64,000 nt of DNA from assembly GCA_013216015.1 (NCBI GenBank), contig JABSOI010000018.1, forward strand, positions 42,738 to 106,737, written 5' to 3'. A model generated the notes under the pieces. The model worked only from the letters and a program-made list of their open reading frames with translations. It did no database searches and was not told where the DNA came from. The position numbers and the translations under genes were made by a program. Below, in pieces: positions 48,640-57,082 of the stretch. This DNA is from Alteromonadaceae bacterium. GTDB taxonomy: Bacteria > Pseudomonadota > Gammaproteobacteria > Enterobacterales > Alteromonadaceae. Each line of letters opens with the position of its first letter. Position 1 is the first letter of the stretch.

Positions 48640-48909
48640 ATGACAGTTAAAACAGAAATGGTAAGAGCAAGAGTTTCTAGCCAATTAAAAAATGATGCTG
48701 AACAGGTGCTTCAACAGTTAGGCATGAACGTTTTAGATGCTATTCGCATTTTTTTAACGCAAGTTACATTGCGTAAAGAATTTCCAATTGAATTAAAAAT
48801 TCCAAATAAAGTAACGCTAAACGCTTTTAGTGAGGTTGTTACTGATGAAGTTTATGAAACTGCTGATGATTTATTTGGAGAGGTAATGGGCAGTGAAGCT
48901 AAAAATTAG
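48640..48909 (+). CDS. RelB/DinJ-family antitoxin
   Basis: This 89-residue protein has an N-terminal ribbon-helix-helix (VRARVSSQLKNDAEQVLQQLGMNVLDAIRIFLTQV) typical of RelB/DinJ antitoxins and a C-terminal tail that would wrap the toxin. AGGAG stands 7 bases before the ATG at 48640, which is preferred over a TTG at 48619. It overlaps the toxin gene by 17 bases. Such pairs repress their own promoter. Confidence 0.9.
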   Translation: MTVKTEMVRARVSSQLKNDAEQVLQQLGMNVLDAIRIFLTQVTLRKEFPIELKIPNKVTLNAFSEVVTDEVYETADDLFGEVMGSEAKN

Positions 48910-49177
48910 GACTAAAAATACCTTTAAGAAAGATCTAAAAAAAGCATTAAAAAATCCTAAGCAAGATACTAATTTACTTAAAGTATTAATAAATGAAGAA
49001 TTAATACTGACAGGAACAGTACCTAAAAAATATCATCCTCATTTGTTATCAGGGAATTGGAAACCACATATGGAATGTCATATACAACCAGACTTTCTAT
49101 TAATATGGGATGTTGATAGCAAAAATAATGAACTTATTTTATTTCGGTGTGGCTTTTTTACTGAATTATTTGGCTAA
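48893..49177 (+). CDS. YafQ-like mRNA interferase toxin with altered active site
   Basis: This 94-residue RelE-superfamily protein starts at GTG inside the antitoxin gene, with GGAGAGG upstream. Its core matches YafQ: a His in KKYHPHLLSG, WKPHMECHIQPDFLLIW with the second His and the Asp, and a C-terminal GFFTELFG. In YafQ the last motif is TGTHAALFG, whose His87 is catalytic. Here that His is Phe, so the nuclease may be weak or dead, or another residue may replace it. Confidence 0.85.
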   Translation: MKLKIRTKNTFKKDLKKALKNPKQDTNLLKVLINEELILTGTVPKKYHPHLLSGNWKPHMECHIQPDFLLIWDVDSKNNELILFRCGFFTELFG

Positions 49178-49533
49178 CCCTTCAATGGCATTGACGAGTA
49201 AAGAGCAACTTAAAGTGTTTATTTAAATTATAAAATAGTACGTTTGGGGAGCGACTTTGCTGTAAGCAACATTGAATAGATAAATTGAGCCATGGGTTAA
49301 TTCAGATAAATGTAATAAAGGTTGTTGTTAAGTCTGGGGAATAATAAATTTTAATCAAGGTGTTATTCAGGGATGTATCTAAGCTGAACCTTCTTTTGGT
49401 AATGCATGCTCTTGTGGATGTAATATAAAAAAGGGTCGGTTGCATTATCCTCAATGGTTAAATTAGTCGGTTAAAGAGCTATAACTTCGTTGGCAGTTTT
49501 GTTGAGAAAAACAATAAATATTTATCAAGTAAA

Positions 49534-49547
49534 GTGAATTAATTCAC
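49534..49547. promoter_or_regulatory. CRP-like palindrome upstream of the FAH-family gene
   Basis: GTGAATTAATTCAC is a perfect palindrome with CRP-like half-sites GTGA and TCAC spaced by six. It is identical to the core of the palindrome upstream of nuoA. About 100 bp before the start codon. Confidence 0.4.
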
Positions 49548-49596
49548 AATCAATATTACTAAAATATTCAGTTAAAGTAATGGTGAAAAAGGCTAT

Positions 49597-49635
49597 CATT
49601 CTGTGGTTTAAAAAAAGAATATTAACCACAGAATG
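49597..49635. promoter_or_regulatory. 12-bp perfect inverted repeat next to the FAH start
   Basis: The arms enclose 15 A/T-rich bases, and the right arm abuts the GAGAGTG that would serve as ribosome binding site for the ATG at 49648. As DNA it could be an operator; as RNA it could form a hairpin that hides or exposes the ribosome binding site. There is no T run, so it is not a terminator. Confidence 0.6.
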
Positions 49636-49647
49636 AGAGTGAATAAA

Positions 49648-50271
49648 ATGAACACAATAAATATTGATGGAAAACCACTGAGTCCTTCAAAACTTGTTTG
49701 TATTGGGCGAAATTATGCTGAACATATTACTGAGCTTGGTAATGAAGTTCCAGATGAAATGGTGGTTTTTAATAAACCCAATTCAGCTATTAGTGAGCGG
49801 TTACTTTCATTTCATGGCGAGCAATTACACTACGAAGCTGAGCTCTGCTTTGTTTTTCAACGAGGTAAATTTTGCGCAGTTGGCTTTGGTTTGGATCTGA
49901 CTAAACGTTCGCTTCAAAGTAAACTTAAAGATAAAGGGTTGCCTTGGGAGCGTGCGAAAGCCTTTGACGGATCAGCTGTTTTCAGTGATTTTGTTGTTAT
50001 TGAGTCATTAGATTATGTATCAGAGAGTGCATTAAGTCTGGAATTGGCTATTAATGATAAGGTTATTCAAGCTGGTGGTGTTGAATTGATGATGTACAAA
50101 CCGGAACAGGTTTTAAAAGAATTACAAACATTCATGACTCTTGAAGATGGAGATGTGGTGATGACAGGTACTCCAAAGGGCGTTGGTGTAATCAACGCGG
50201 GCGATAATTTTATCGGTAAAGTTTTATTAGCGGGTAAAATTATTATTAGTGCCGAATGGCAGGCAAAATAG
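49648..50271 (+). CDS. Fumarylacetoacetate hydrolase family protein (YcgM type)
   Basis: This 207-residue single-domain FAH-fold protein is of the kind that includes acylpyruvases and oxaloacetate decarboxylases. Metal-binding residues lie in the HYEAELCFV segment; CIGRNYAEH and MTGTPKGVGVI are family marks. The start at 49648 follows GAGAGTG; an upstream ATG at 49633 lies inside the inverted repeat and would add five unconserved residues. It could act in tyrosine catabolism (hppD is 4 kb away) or as a housekeeping enzyme that repairs tautomers. Confidence 0.85.
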   Translation: MNTINIDGKPLSPSKLVCIGRNYAEHITELGNEVPDEMVVFNKPNSAISERLLSFHGEQLHYEAELCFVFQRGKFCAVGFGLDLTKRSLQSKLKDKGLPWERAKAFDGSAVFSDFVVIESLDYVSESALSLELAINDKVIQAGGVELMMYKPEQVLKELQTFMTLEDGDVVMTGTPKGVGVINAGDNFIGKVLLAGKIIISAEWQAK

Positions 50272-50311
50272 TCACGATATTTAGTTGTAAAGTCGTTAAG
50301 TTATCATGCTT

Positions 50312-50563
50312 TTATCTAATATTGTTATCTGGAGATGTATCAATGCCACCTTCGATATTTATAGTAGCGTAATTACTACCACTGGTCATAAACGCAGTTT
50401 TAATTGTATTTTGATTTCTCAAAAAGGCCAGGTCGTAACCAAATTGAGTTAAGGTCGTTGCTGCATGAGCTTGATTGAGCGTTAATTGGCCCCATAAACT
50501 AGCTTGATTATTAATTAAGTACCGTCGATCTTGTAATGCTTTGTTGATGTTGGGATCCTCCAT
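50312..50563 (-). CDS. Small unrecognised protein with strong ribosome binding site
   Basis: This 83-residue protein (starts MEDPNINKALQDRR, ends DTSPDNNIR) is preceded by AGGAGAG at ideal spacing, so it is probably translated. It is soluble, rich in Asn, Gln, Thr and Ala, with two helix-like stretches (about 5-50) and a Gly/Asn-rich end. No family is recognised. Similarity to RebB-type R-body subunits was considered and not supported. It stands alone just before the MITE-rich region. Confidence 0.55.
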   Translation of the reverse strand: MEDPNINKALQDRRYLINNQASLWGQLTLNQAHAATTLTQFGYDLAFLRNQNTIKTAFMTSGSNYATINIEGGIDTSPDNNIR

Positions 50564-50944
50564 AATTTTTCTCTCCTGTCATAAATAAAATATAGGTTTT
50601 GCGGGAAATGAAATTACTCAGCAAATTAATTATAGTTTAATTTTAGTGTTGTTGACAAACTGAATAATAAATTATCGATTGGCAGATTATGGCTTCGATT
50701 GATTATCTTGTTAATTTATTTAATAAAATAGTAAGAATTAAGCGCAGATATATTTATATAATTGGTTAGCAAATAGATGTAGAGCATCTACGAAGGGGGA
50801 GTTTGGGCAAATGTTTTTAAACCATATATACCCATAACAAAATATACCCATAACAAAAAACGGGAAAAATGATCACCCGGTCTATTCGTTTGTAGATCTC
50901 CTGAAAATTTTGTTTGTTCATCTTATGCCAGTGGTACGCCCTAA

Positions 50945-51106
50945 TACCAATTGGATTAAATAACTTGTCATTTTAAACAGTTTAAATTTTAAATAGCTGC
51001 GTTACTCTCAATCTCAATAGTCCAATTATCTATTGCTCAATTGAGTGCCTTGCTCTTTAAAATTTACCCTAACTTAATTATGTCAACTTATTTAATCAAA
51101 TTGGTA
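50945..51106. mobile_element. 162-bp MITE, family A (second copy)
   Basis: The ends form an inverted repeat of about 27 bp: TACCAATTGGATTAAATAA on the left and its near-complement ending AATTGGTA on the right. The flanks are AA and TA. The inner sequence GCTCAATTGAGTGCC and TACTCTCAATCTCAATAG resembles the core of the element at 17503-17658, read on the other strand. No coding capacity. Confidence 0.88.
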
Positions 51107-51139
51107 TAAGTAGATATCTGTTACGGTATGGACACTAGC

Positions 51140-51302
51140 TAGTGTCCGTCCAGAAACGGGGTCGTAGCGAGGGCGATCCAATGGTGCAAGATGAACATTA
51201 CTAGATATGGGCGTTTAGTCATTCTAAATAACCCTATCTAGTGGTGTTCAAATTGTGCCAGTGGGACGTCCGCAGTAGACATCCGTTTCTGGATGGGCAC
51301 TA
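51140..51302. mobile_element. 163-bp MITE, family B (copy 2)
   Basis: The ends TAGTGTCCGTCCAGAAACGG and CCGTTTCTGGATGGGCACTA form terminal inverted repeats with two mismatches in 20. Almost the whole length matches the element at 23906-24064 in opposite orientation. CTAGC flanks the left and GCTA the right end, so the left junction also makes an 18-bp palindrome GGACACTAGCTAGTGTCC (51130-51147). Confidence 0.9.
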
Positions 51303-51361
51303 GCTAACTTAGTGATAAAATAGATGAAAACATTTGATAGTCTATTGAGGTTTAACAAAAA

Positions 51362-51529
51362 GTGTCAAATCAACAATTATTAGTTCCCATTTTAAAATTT
51401 TTGAAGTATGAAACATCCGATGAGTGGATCGAAAAAGCGGCAAATCCTGAAAATTTACAGGTAATATTAGTGGATCACTTATTGTGTGAGCTAAATGTAA
51501 ATATGTGCAAGTTAAGTTTTAGCGACTAA
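51362..51529 (+). pseudogene. miaE 5' fragment, first displaced copy
   Basis: A 55-codon frame from GTG at 51362 reads like the first 46 residues of MiaE (LLVPILKFLKYET, EWIEKA, VILVDHLLCEL), and then leaves the gene after CEL with NVNMCKLSFSD and a stop. A TGATAAAAT -10-like sequence upstream is shared with the other two copies. It is more diverged from the intact gene than the second fragment. It cannot make an enzyme. Confidence 0.8.
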
Positions 51530-51687
51530 TAAATTGATGGAGCCATTATATAAGGCTCGCTAAGTGGTAACATTTAGCCTAACCCCAAGACCCAATCATT
51601 TCAATTTTTGCTTCAAAATTCATCCAATGCTAACGTCTTTTCAGTGCTACATTATCGATATTAGACATAAATTATTTTCCCTATATT

Positions 51688-51978
51688 CTATAGCGAAAAT
51701 CCCTCTTCCATGAGAGAAGATACCAGTAGTAAGCCCTCATGAATTTGACTGCTAACTGTTAAGAGCTCACCAACGGTGCTCTTCATATTATTTATCATTA
51801 TCATCAGAATAACGTCATAGAGAGTTTTCGAAAATTCGAGTCTTGAGAGTAAAACATCTTTTGAAATGAGGTTATTGGCTAGAAAGAATGTTCCTACAGC
51901 AAATGAACAGCCCATATAGAGTGAGCAACTATAACCAAGCACCTTTAACGGTATAACTGCCACTGCTGAAATTAGCAT
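51688..51978 (-). CDS. Small membrane-like hypothetical protein
   Basis: A 96-codon frame begins MLISAVAVIPLKVLG with two hydrophobic stretches (about 1-36) and a Ser/Leu-rich helical second half. AGGAGGG lies 18 bases before the ATG, farther than usual. No family is recognised. It is the only other frame in the segment with the arylsulfatase. It may be spurious. Confidence 0.35.
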   Translation of the reverse strand: MLISAVAVIPLKVLGYSCSLYMGCSFAVGTFFLANNLISKDVLLSRLEFSKTLYDVILMIMINNMKSTVGELLTVSSQIHEGLLLVSSLMEEGFSL

Positions 51979-52231
51979 AACAGTATTGTATGTTGTCCCT
52001 CCTGTGCTGTCGTCTAATTATATTGTCTGATAATAGAATGAAGATACCTTTCAATTGCTTTCATTTTACAAATGTGACAATTTGAAAGTGTAAGTGTGGT
52101 ATCTTTCACTTATTAAGCGGTGTGCTTTAAGTTTGACTCTTTCATAAGTATATTGAAAGGTCATAAAATAAGACAATGGTCGCTTAAATAGAATAGGCAC
52201 TCTTTATTGCATAAAACAGGTATTTTCTATC

Positions 52232-53767
52232 ATGAAACAGTACAATTTACTGAAAAATAAACTTACCTTAGCGTTAGCTCTTTTAGTCATGCTTCCCGTT
52301 AGTCTGATGACAAGTACAGTGGTATTTGCGAGTACTAATAAACCTAATATTGTTATTATTTACACTGATGACTTAGGTATTGGCGATGTTAGTGCCTATA
52401 AAATGGGTAGGTTATCAACCCCTAATATTGATAGCATTGCTGATCAAGGCATTAAATTCACCAATGGTTATGCAACCGCAGCCACTTGCACACCCAGTCG
52501 ATTTTCAATTCTTACCGGACAATATCCGTGGCGAAAAGGGGCGGCTATTTTACCGGGTGATGCACCTTTATTAATTGACCCAACTAAGAACACTCTACCT
52601 AAAATGTTGAAGAAGTCAGGTTATACCACGGCGGTTATTGGCAAATGGCATTTAGGTTTAGGCAGTGGTCAAATAGATTGGAATGAGCATATTTCACTAG
52701 GGCCAAATGAAGTGGGTTTTGATTATTCTTATATCATGGCCGCTACCAATGATCGCGTACCTAATGTTTACGTTAAAAATGGCGATGTTGTTGGACTAGA
52801 AAAAAATGACCCATTAAAAGTGAGCTATAAAAAGAATTTTGCTGGCGAACCAACGGGTCTAGATAACCCAGAGCTACAGACTAATATGACCTTTAGTAAT
52901 GGCCATTTTCATAGTATTAATAATGGTATATCGCGTATTGGCTATCAAAAAGGCGGTAAAAAAGCGCAGTGGATTGACGAAGACATGTCTGATTTATTTT
53001 TAGCTGAAGCACAGAGTTTCGTTAAAAAGCATCAAGCGGAACCTTTCTTCTTATTTTATACCTTGCATCAACCCCATGTGCCGAGAGTACCTAATCCACG
53101 TTTTGTTGGAAAGTCAGGTCAAGGAGCCCGTGGTGATGCTATTTTAGAAGCTGATTGGGCAATAGGTGAGTTTTTGACAACACTTGATGAGTTAGGTTTA
53201 TCTGAAAATACGCTGCTTATTTTCTCATCAGATAATGGCCCGGTTCTTGATGATGGTTATAACGATGAGTCGATAGCAAAACTCGGTGAGCACACCCCGT
53301 CAGGTAACCTACGTGGGGGTAAATACAGTTTATTTGATGCCGGAACGCATATTCCTTTTATGGTGCGTTGGCCTAAAAAAATAATACCAGGTGTGTCTAA
53401 TGCATTAATTTCGCAACATGACTTACTTGCTAGCATTGCAAGATTAACAGGACAAAAAATTTCATCGTCAGATAGTGAAGATTTATTAGATACTTTGATA
53501 GGACAGTCAAATACAGGACGGAAATCACTGGTTGTTCAAGCGTTAGGTGGGAGAACTGCTTATAAAGAAGGTGAGTGGGTATTTATTCCCGCCTATTGGG
53601 GCGATGAAAAGTTAGGCAAAGAAAACATCGAAACTGGTGCATGTTCTTGTTATCAACTTTACAATTTAATGGACGATCCAGGACAAAAAATTAATTTAGC
53701 AAGTAAGTATCCTGAAAAGATGCAAGAGATGTTGAAAGCCTATCGAAATATAATGGATAGCGAATAA
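52232..53767 (+). CDS. Arylsulfatase (formylglycine sulfatase, S1 family)
   Basis: This 511-residue exported sulfatase would remove sulfate esters from polysaccharides or aryl sulfates in the periplasm. A signal peptide (about 1-34, ending VFAS) is followed by NIVIIYTDDLG (metal ligands) and the maturation motif CTPSRFSILTG, in which Cys is turned into formylglycine. GKWHLG and SSDNGP are further active-site motifs. No maturase (anaerobic or FGE type) lies in the window. It stands alone between the two miaE fragments. Marine sulfated algal glycans are a plausible substrate; this is inferred. Confidence 0.92.
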   Translation: MKQYNLLKNKLTLALALLVMLPVSLMTSTVVFASTNKPNIVIIYTDDLGIGDVSAYKMGRLSTPNIDSIADQGIKFTNGYATAATCTPSRFSILTGQYPWRKGAAILPGDAPLLIDPTKNTLPKMLKKSGYTTAVIGKWHLGLGSGQIDWNEHISLGPNEVGFDYSYIMAATNDRVPNVYVKNGDVVGLEKNDPLKVSYKKNFAGEPTGLDNPELQTNMTFSNGHFHSINNGISRIGYQKGGKKAQWIDEDMSDLFLAEAQSFVKKHQAEPFFLFYTLHQPHVPRVPNPRFVGKSGQGARGDAILEADWAIGEFLTTLDELGLSENTLLIFSSDNGPVLDDGYNDESIAKLGEHTPSGNLRGGKYSLFDAGTHIPFMVRWPKKIIPGVSNALISQHDLLASIARLTGQKISSSDSEDLLDTLIGQSNTGRKSLVVQALGGRTAYKEGEWVFIPAYWGDEKLGKENIETGACSCYQLYNLMDDPGQKINLASKYPEKMQEMLKAYRNIMDSE

Positions 53768-54142
53768 ATATTTTTGATATAGAAATCGGTAATCACAGCT
53801 AGTGGCTTGTCCCTCTAAGTGGATATACCATGAACTACTCGTGCTAAAGCCATCGAGTTCCCAAGACTTTACCAGATAGTAGATGTATGAAGTCCTTTAG
53901 ATAGGGTGTAATTTGTAATTATATTCAAAATATTGAAGATATTGTATTATTAGAAAATCTAATCCAATTTGTCCAATAGTTGTAATTGCTAATGTCTCTT
54001 TTGTGGCAAATGCAGAAAAAAACTCAATTAATTATCTTAATCTCTATTGGTTTTATATTTTGAACAAAATAGCCGAATAATTATTGAAGTTAGTATGATA
54101 AAATCCCACATTATTTAATGTTTATTACCAATAAGTTTATCC
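53768..54142. other. Intergenic region between the arylsulfatase and the second miaE fragment
   Basis: No gene is seen. A short open stretch near 53835 (TTRAKAIEFPRLYQIVDV) looks like coding debris, but was not identified. The last ~50 bases resemble the intact miaE promoter (TATGATAAAAT and a TGTTTA word). Confidence 0.55.
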
Positions 54143-54283
54143 ATGTCCGTCGAAAATTTATTAGCCCCGATTAAATCTTTTCTACAATGTGAAACACCAC
54201 AAGCATGGATAGATGAAGCGGTAAAAAAAGAAAATTTATCTATTTTACTCATTGATCATCTCGTGTGTGAATTGAATGTCTAG
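54143..54283 (+). pseudogene. miaE 5' fragment, second displaced copy
   Basis: ATG at 54143 opens a 46-codon frame almost identical to the start of the intact MiaE (LLAPIKSFLQCETPQAW, then IDEAVKKENLSILLIDHL) and stops with TAG after CELNV. The homology ends at the same codon as in the first fragment. Both fragments continue with AATGT and a TGTGCAA word not present in the intact gene. The -10-like TATGATAAAAT upstream matches that of the intact gene. Confidence 0.88.
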
Positions 54284-54538
54284 GTGTGCAACTAGATTTA
54301 ACAAATAAACAAAGTTGTTTTTATGCTTTGAAATATGGTCCGTTGAATTCACAGCACTTACCGATTGTTAGTGAAGAGTAGGTAAGCGATACATTTGCTA
54401 AATTTGAGCTACCACTTTGAGACATTCAATAATTTAAACAAGCTAACAGGCTGTTAATAATAACGGTACAACAATTACAAGTATTTAAACATTACGCTGA
54501 GGTTGTTTAGCCTAAGTCTAAGTCTGGTAGTTAAAATA
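54284..54538. other. Spacer between the miaE fragment and the sigma-54 operon end
   Basis: No intact gene. One frame reads QLDLTNKQSCFYALKYGPLN before a stop at about 54379 and further coding-like debris (QANRLLIITVQQLQVFKHY) follows, so this may be a worn gene end. No source family was identified. Confidence 0.5.
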
Positions 54539-55897
54539 TCAATCAAATTTTTTTGTTCGTTTGATATCATAAAGACTAAGTTTTTTATGTAAGTAGCTGC
54601 GATCTATGCTCAATGACTTTGCAACTTGGCTGATGTTGCCATTAAACTCTTGCAGTTTTTTGATCAGTAATTCCCGCTCTATTTGTTGGCGATATTCTTT
54701 CAGGCTAAGGCCATCATCTAAGTTATTCTCCTGCTTTTTTTCCATCAGTTCGTTGGGTATATCGGCTGTCGTGAGCTTATCACCTCCCATAATTAACATA
54801 CGCTCAAGCGTATTGATTAATTCACGTACATTACCTGGCCATGCATACCGAGATAAAATCAGGTAACAATCTGGGCTTATGTTTTTTGCTCTTAAACCAT
54901 ACTTTTTGCATATTATTTCAACAAAATAGTTGATCAATAAAGGAATGTCACTCGAACGATCGCGTAATGCAGGAGACATTAGCGGAATGACATTAAGTCG
55001 GTAGTATAAGTCGGCGCGAAATAGACCGAGTTGCATCTGCTTTTTTAGATCTTTATGACTGGCGACGAGTAATCTAACATCAACTGTTGTTGGTTTATCA
55101 GAACCGACTTTTTGAATTTCTTTATTTTCCAGTACTCGGAGTAAACTTGCTTGGGCTTCTAATGACATATCGGCAATTTCATCTAAAAAAATACTGCCAC
55201 CATCTGCTATCTCAAAGAAACCTTTTTTATGCTTATCTGCGCCAGTGAATGCCCCTTTGACATGTCCGAATAATGTGCTGTGGATTAAATTTTCTGGGAT
55301 GGCAGAACAGTTAACTGTGAGTAATTCATGGTGCGCTCGGTTACTTTGCTGATGAATGTTTTGGGCAATCAACTCCTTGCCGGTACCACTCTCACCTGAA
55401 ATAAGTACTGTAGCATGAGTTTTTGCTAGCTTGTTTATGTCACGGCGAAGTTGCTTTATTAACAAATGATCACCCATTAATTTATCTTGAAATTGGTGTT
55501 CTTCAAGCGATTTAACCTGAGCACGCAAACTATAAAATTCCAGACAGTTTTTGACGGTTATACTCAATTTATCGGCATTAAAAGGTTTTTCTAAAAAGTC
55601 ATAAGCACCAAGTTTTAATGTTTCTGCGGCTTGTGTTAGCGATGCATTACCTGAAATAAAAATAACTGGAATGTCTATTTTTTCATCGATCATTTGCTGG
55701 TAGAGCGCTATACCACTACTAGTAGCTAACCGAATATCAATAATGGCAGCATCATAATATGTGTTTTGCATACTATTAAATGCGGTGTTTACGTCAATAA
55801 AATAGTTGACCGAATAACCTTCACTTGTCAAACATGTGTGAATGCTGCGACAAATATTAATTTCATCATCAATAACTATAATGTTTTTATTACTCAT
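54539..55897 (-). CDS. Sigma-54-dependent response regulator, NtrX-like
   Basis: This 452-residue activator has a receiver domain (acidic pair DD, phospho-acceptor Asp in AAIIDIRLA, Lys in EKPF), a AAA+ domain with canonical GESGTGKE Walker A, an intact GAFTGA loop, SIFLDEIADM Walker B, and a Fis-type helix-turn-helix (VAKSLSIDRSYLHKKL). It is the last gene of the minus-strand operon, 42 bases after the kinase. It should activate sigma-54 promoters, most simply the one at 59271-59285 that heads its own operon. Confidence 0.93.
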   Translation of the reverse strand: MSNKNIIVIDDEINICRSIHTCLTSEGYSVNYFIDVNTAFNSMQNTYYDAAIIDIRLATSSGIALYQQMIDEKIDIPVIFISGNASLTQAAETLKLGAYDFLEKPFNADKLSITVKNCLEFYSLRAQVKSLEEHQFQDKLMGDHLLIKQLRRDINKLAKTHATVLISGESGTGKELIAQNIHQQSNRAHHELLTVNCSAIPENLIHSTLFGHVKGAFTGADKHKKGFFEIADGGSIFLDEIADMSLEAQASLLRVLENKEIQKVGSDKPTTVDVRLLVASHKDLKKQMQLGLFRADLYYRLNVIPLMSPALRDRSSDIPLLINYFVEIICKKYGLRAKNISPDCYLILSRYAWPGNVRELINTLERMLIMGGDKLTTADIPNELMEKKQENNLDDGLSLKEYRQQIERELLIKKLQEFNGNISQVAKSLSIDRSYLHKKLSLYDIKRTKKFD

Positions 55898-55939
55898 AAT
55901 CTGAACACTATCCTTAGGCTAGGTCATTATTTTATTAGC

Positions 55940-57082
55940 TTATATACTTGGTAGGCATATTTGGAAAGCCGCACCGTTGTCTAGGGGTAAACAAATTATT
56001 TCACCACTGTGATCTAACACGATTTTTCTTACTATAGATAAGCCTAAACCCATATTGTCACTATGATGATTGCTAGAATAGTGTAATTTGAATATTTGCT
56101 GGCATAGCTCGTGAGGTATGCTTTTACCGGTATTAAATACAACTAGACTGATAGTATTATTAGATTGATGGCTAAGCGTTAGATTTATTTCTAGCTGTTC
56201 TTGCTGGCTATTAGCTTGAACCGCATTATTGATAAGATTAATCAAACACTGATTAAACAATAATTTGTCTAAGTTTACTTTGACATTAGTCATTGTATTT
56301 GTCATTTCAGTTAACTTACCAATGAATATTAAGTTAACTTTTGGCCATGCATCTTGATGTTGACGGATAAAATATTGACAATAATTTAAAATGTCTGTCG
56401 ATTCTAATTGTGGCTCAGGTAGTTTGGCAAATTTAGAAAAATGCTTCACCATAGCTTTTAGCTTGGCTACTTCTTCACTGACCATGGTTTTGGTATTAAC
56501 TAAGTTTTGTTCAAATACTTCTGCATTGGCTTGATGATATGCCCTAGGCAAATTACTGACCATCATTTCTATAGGTGTTAAGGGGTTATTTATTTCATGA
56601 GCTAATTTTGCTGCTAGCAGCTGCCATTGCTCAAAGTGGTTTAATTCTTGTAAACGCTTGGCCTTAGATATATCGCCCATCATTAATTCTTGATAGGAAT
56701 GAGTAACTTTTTGACTTAAAAGCAGAGCAATAATGAGTGAAAATGACAATACCAGCATAAGTAAAATCATGAAGTAGCTTAGATAGGTTTCTTGCAACAA
56801 GCCTTTTAATAAATCAGGTTGCTGGTAAACAAGTAGTTCATCAGCAACCCTTAAAAATGTAGTCTTGTAGTCTTGTTGACGATTAGGGTCTAAGGTTTTT
56901 AATCGTTTTAAGTCTTCCCCATAACTTTGTAATAACTGTTGGGTGTCTTCTTTAACAACTAAAGACATAGCACTGTCTAATATTTCATCAATCAAGAGGT
57001 AGGATGCTAATAAGGGCAAGACAGATAACAATAATATAGTGGTAATTAAATAGCGCTTGATATGATTACTATTCATTGCCAC
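55940..57082 (-). CDS. Membrane histidine kinase, NtrY-like
   Basis: This 380-residue sensor has two membrane helices (about 10-30 and 100-122) around a ~70-residue periplasmic loop. The H-box (LAHEINNPLTPIEMM) is the NtrY/NtrB type, and the HATPase domain has NLINNAVQA, FNTGKSIP and GLGLSIVRKI. It has no PAS domain. Its start overlaps the end of the upstream gene by 14 bases, so the exported protein and the kinase are coupled and may form the sensing unit. Confidence 0.92.
   Translation of the reverse strand: MAMNSNHIKRYLITTILLLSVLPLLASYLLIDEILDSAMSLVVKEDTQQLLQSYGEDLKRLKTLDPNRQQDYKTTFLRVADELLVYQQPDLLKGLLQETYLSYFMILLMLVLSFSLIIALLLSQKVTHSYQELMMGDISKAKRLQELNHFEQWQLLAAKLAHEINNPLTPIEMMVSNLPRAYHQANAEVFEQNLVNTKTMVSEEVAKLKAMVKHFSKFAKLPEPQLESTDILNYCQYFIRQHQDAWPKVNLIFIGKLTEMTNTMTNVKVNLDKLLFNQCLINLINNAVQANSQQEQLEINLTLSHQSNNTISLVVFNTGKSIPHELCQQIFKLHYSSNHHSDNMGLGLSIVRKIVLDHSGEIICLPLDNGAAFQICLPSI

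Larger units (their letters stand above)
49178..49647. other. Upstream region of the FAH-family gene
   Basis: No gene is seen. A CRP-like palindrome GTGAATTAATTCAC lies at 49534-49547. A perfect 12-bp inverted repeat (CATTCTGTGGTT at 49597-49608 and AACCACAGAATG at 49624-49635) ends 12 bases before the start codon. Confidence 0.7.
50564..51361. other. MITE-rich intergenic region
   Basis: About 800 bp without an intact gene. It holds a two-copy 16-bp repeat (ATATACCCATAACAAA, about 50827-50858) and two MITEs of different families only 33 bp apart (50945-51106 and 51140-51302). After them comes the promoter of the first miaE fragment. Confidence 0.75.

Noticed and set aside
50312..50563. RebB-like R-body subunit
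   Set aside because: The alanine/glycine pattern and conserved NPQ/NAV words of RebB proteins are not present.
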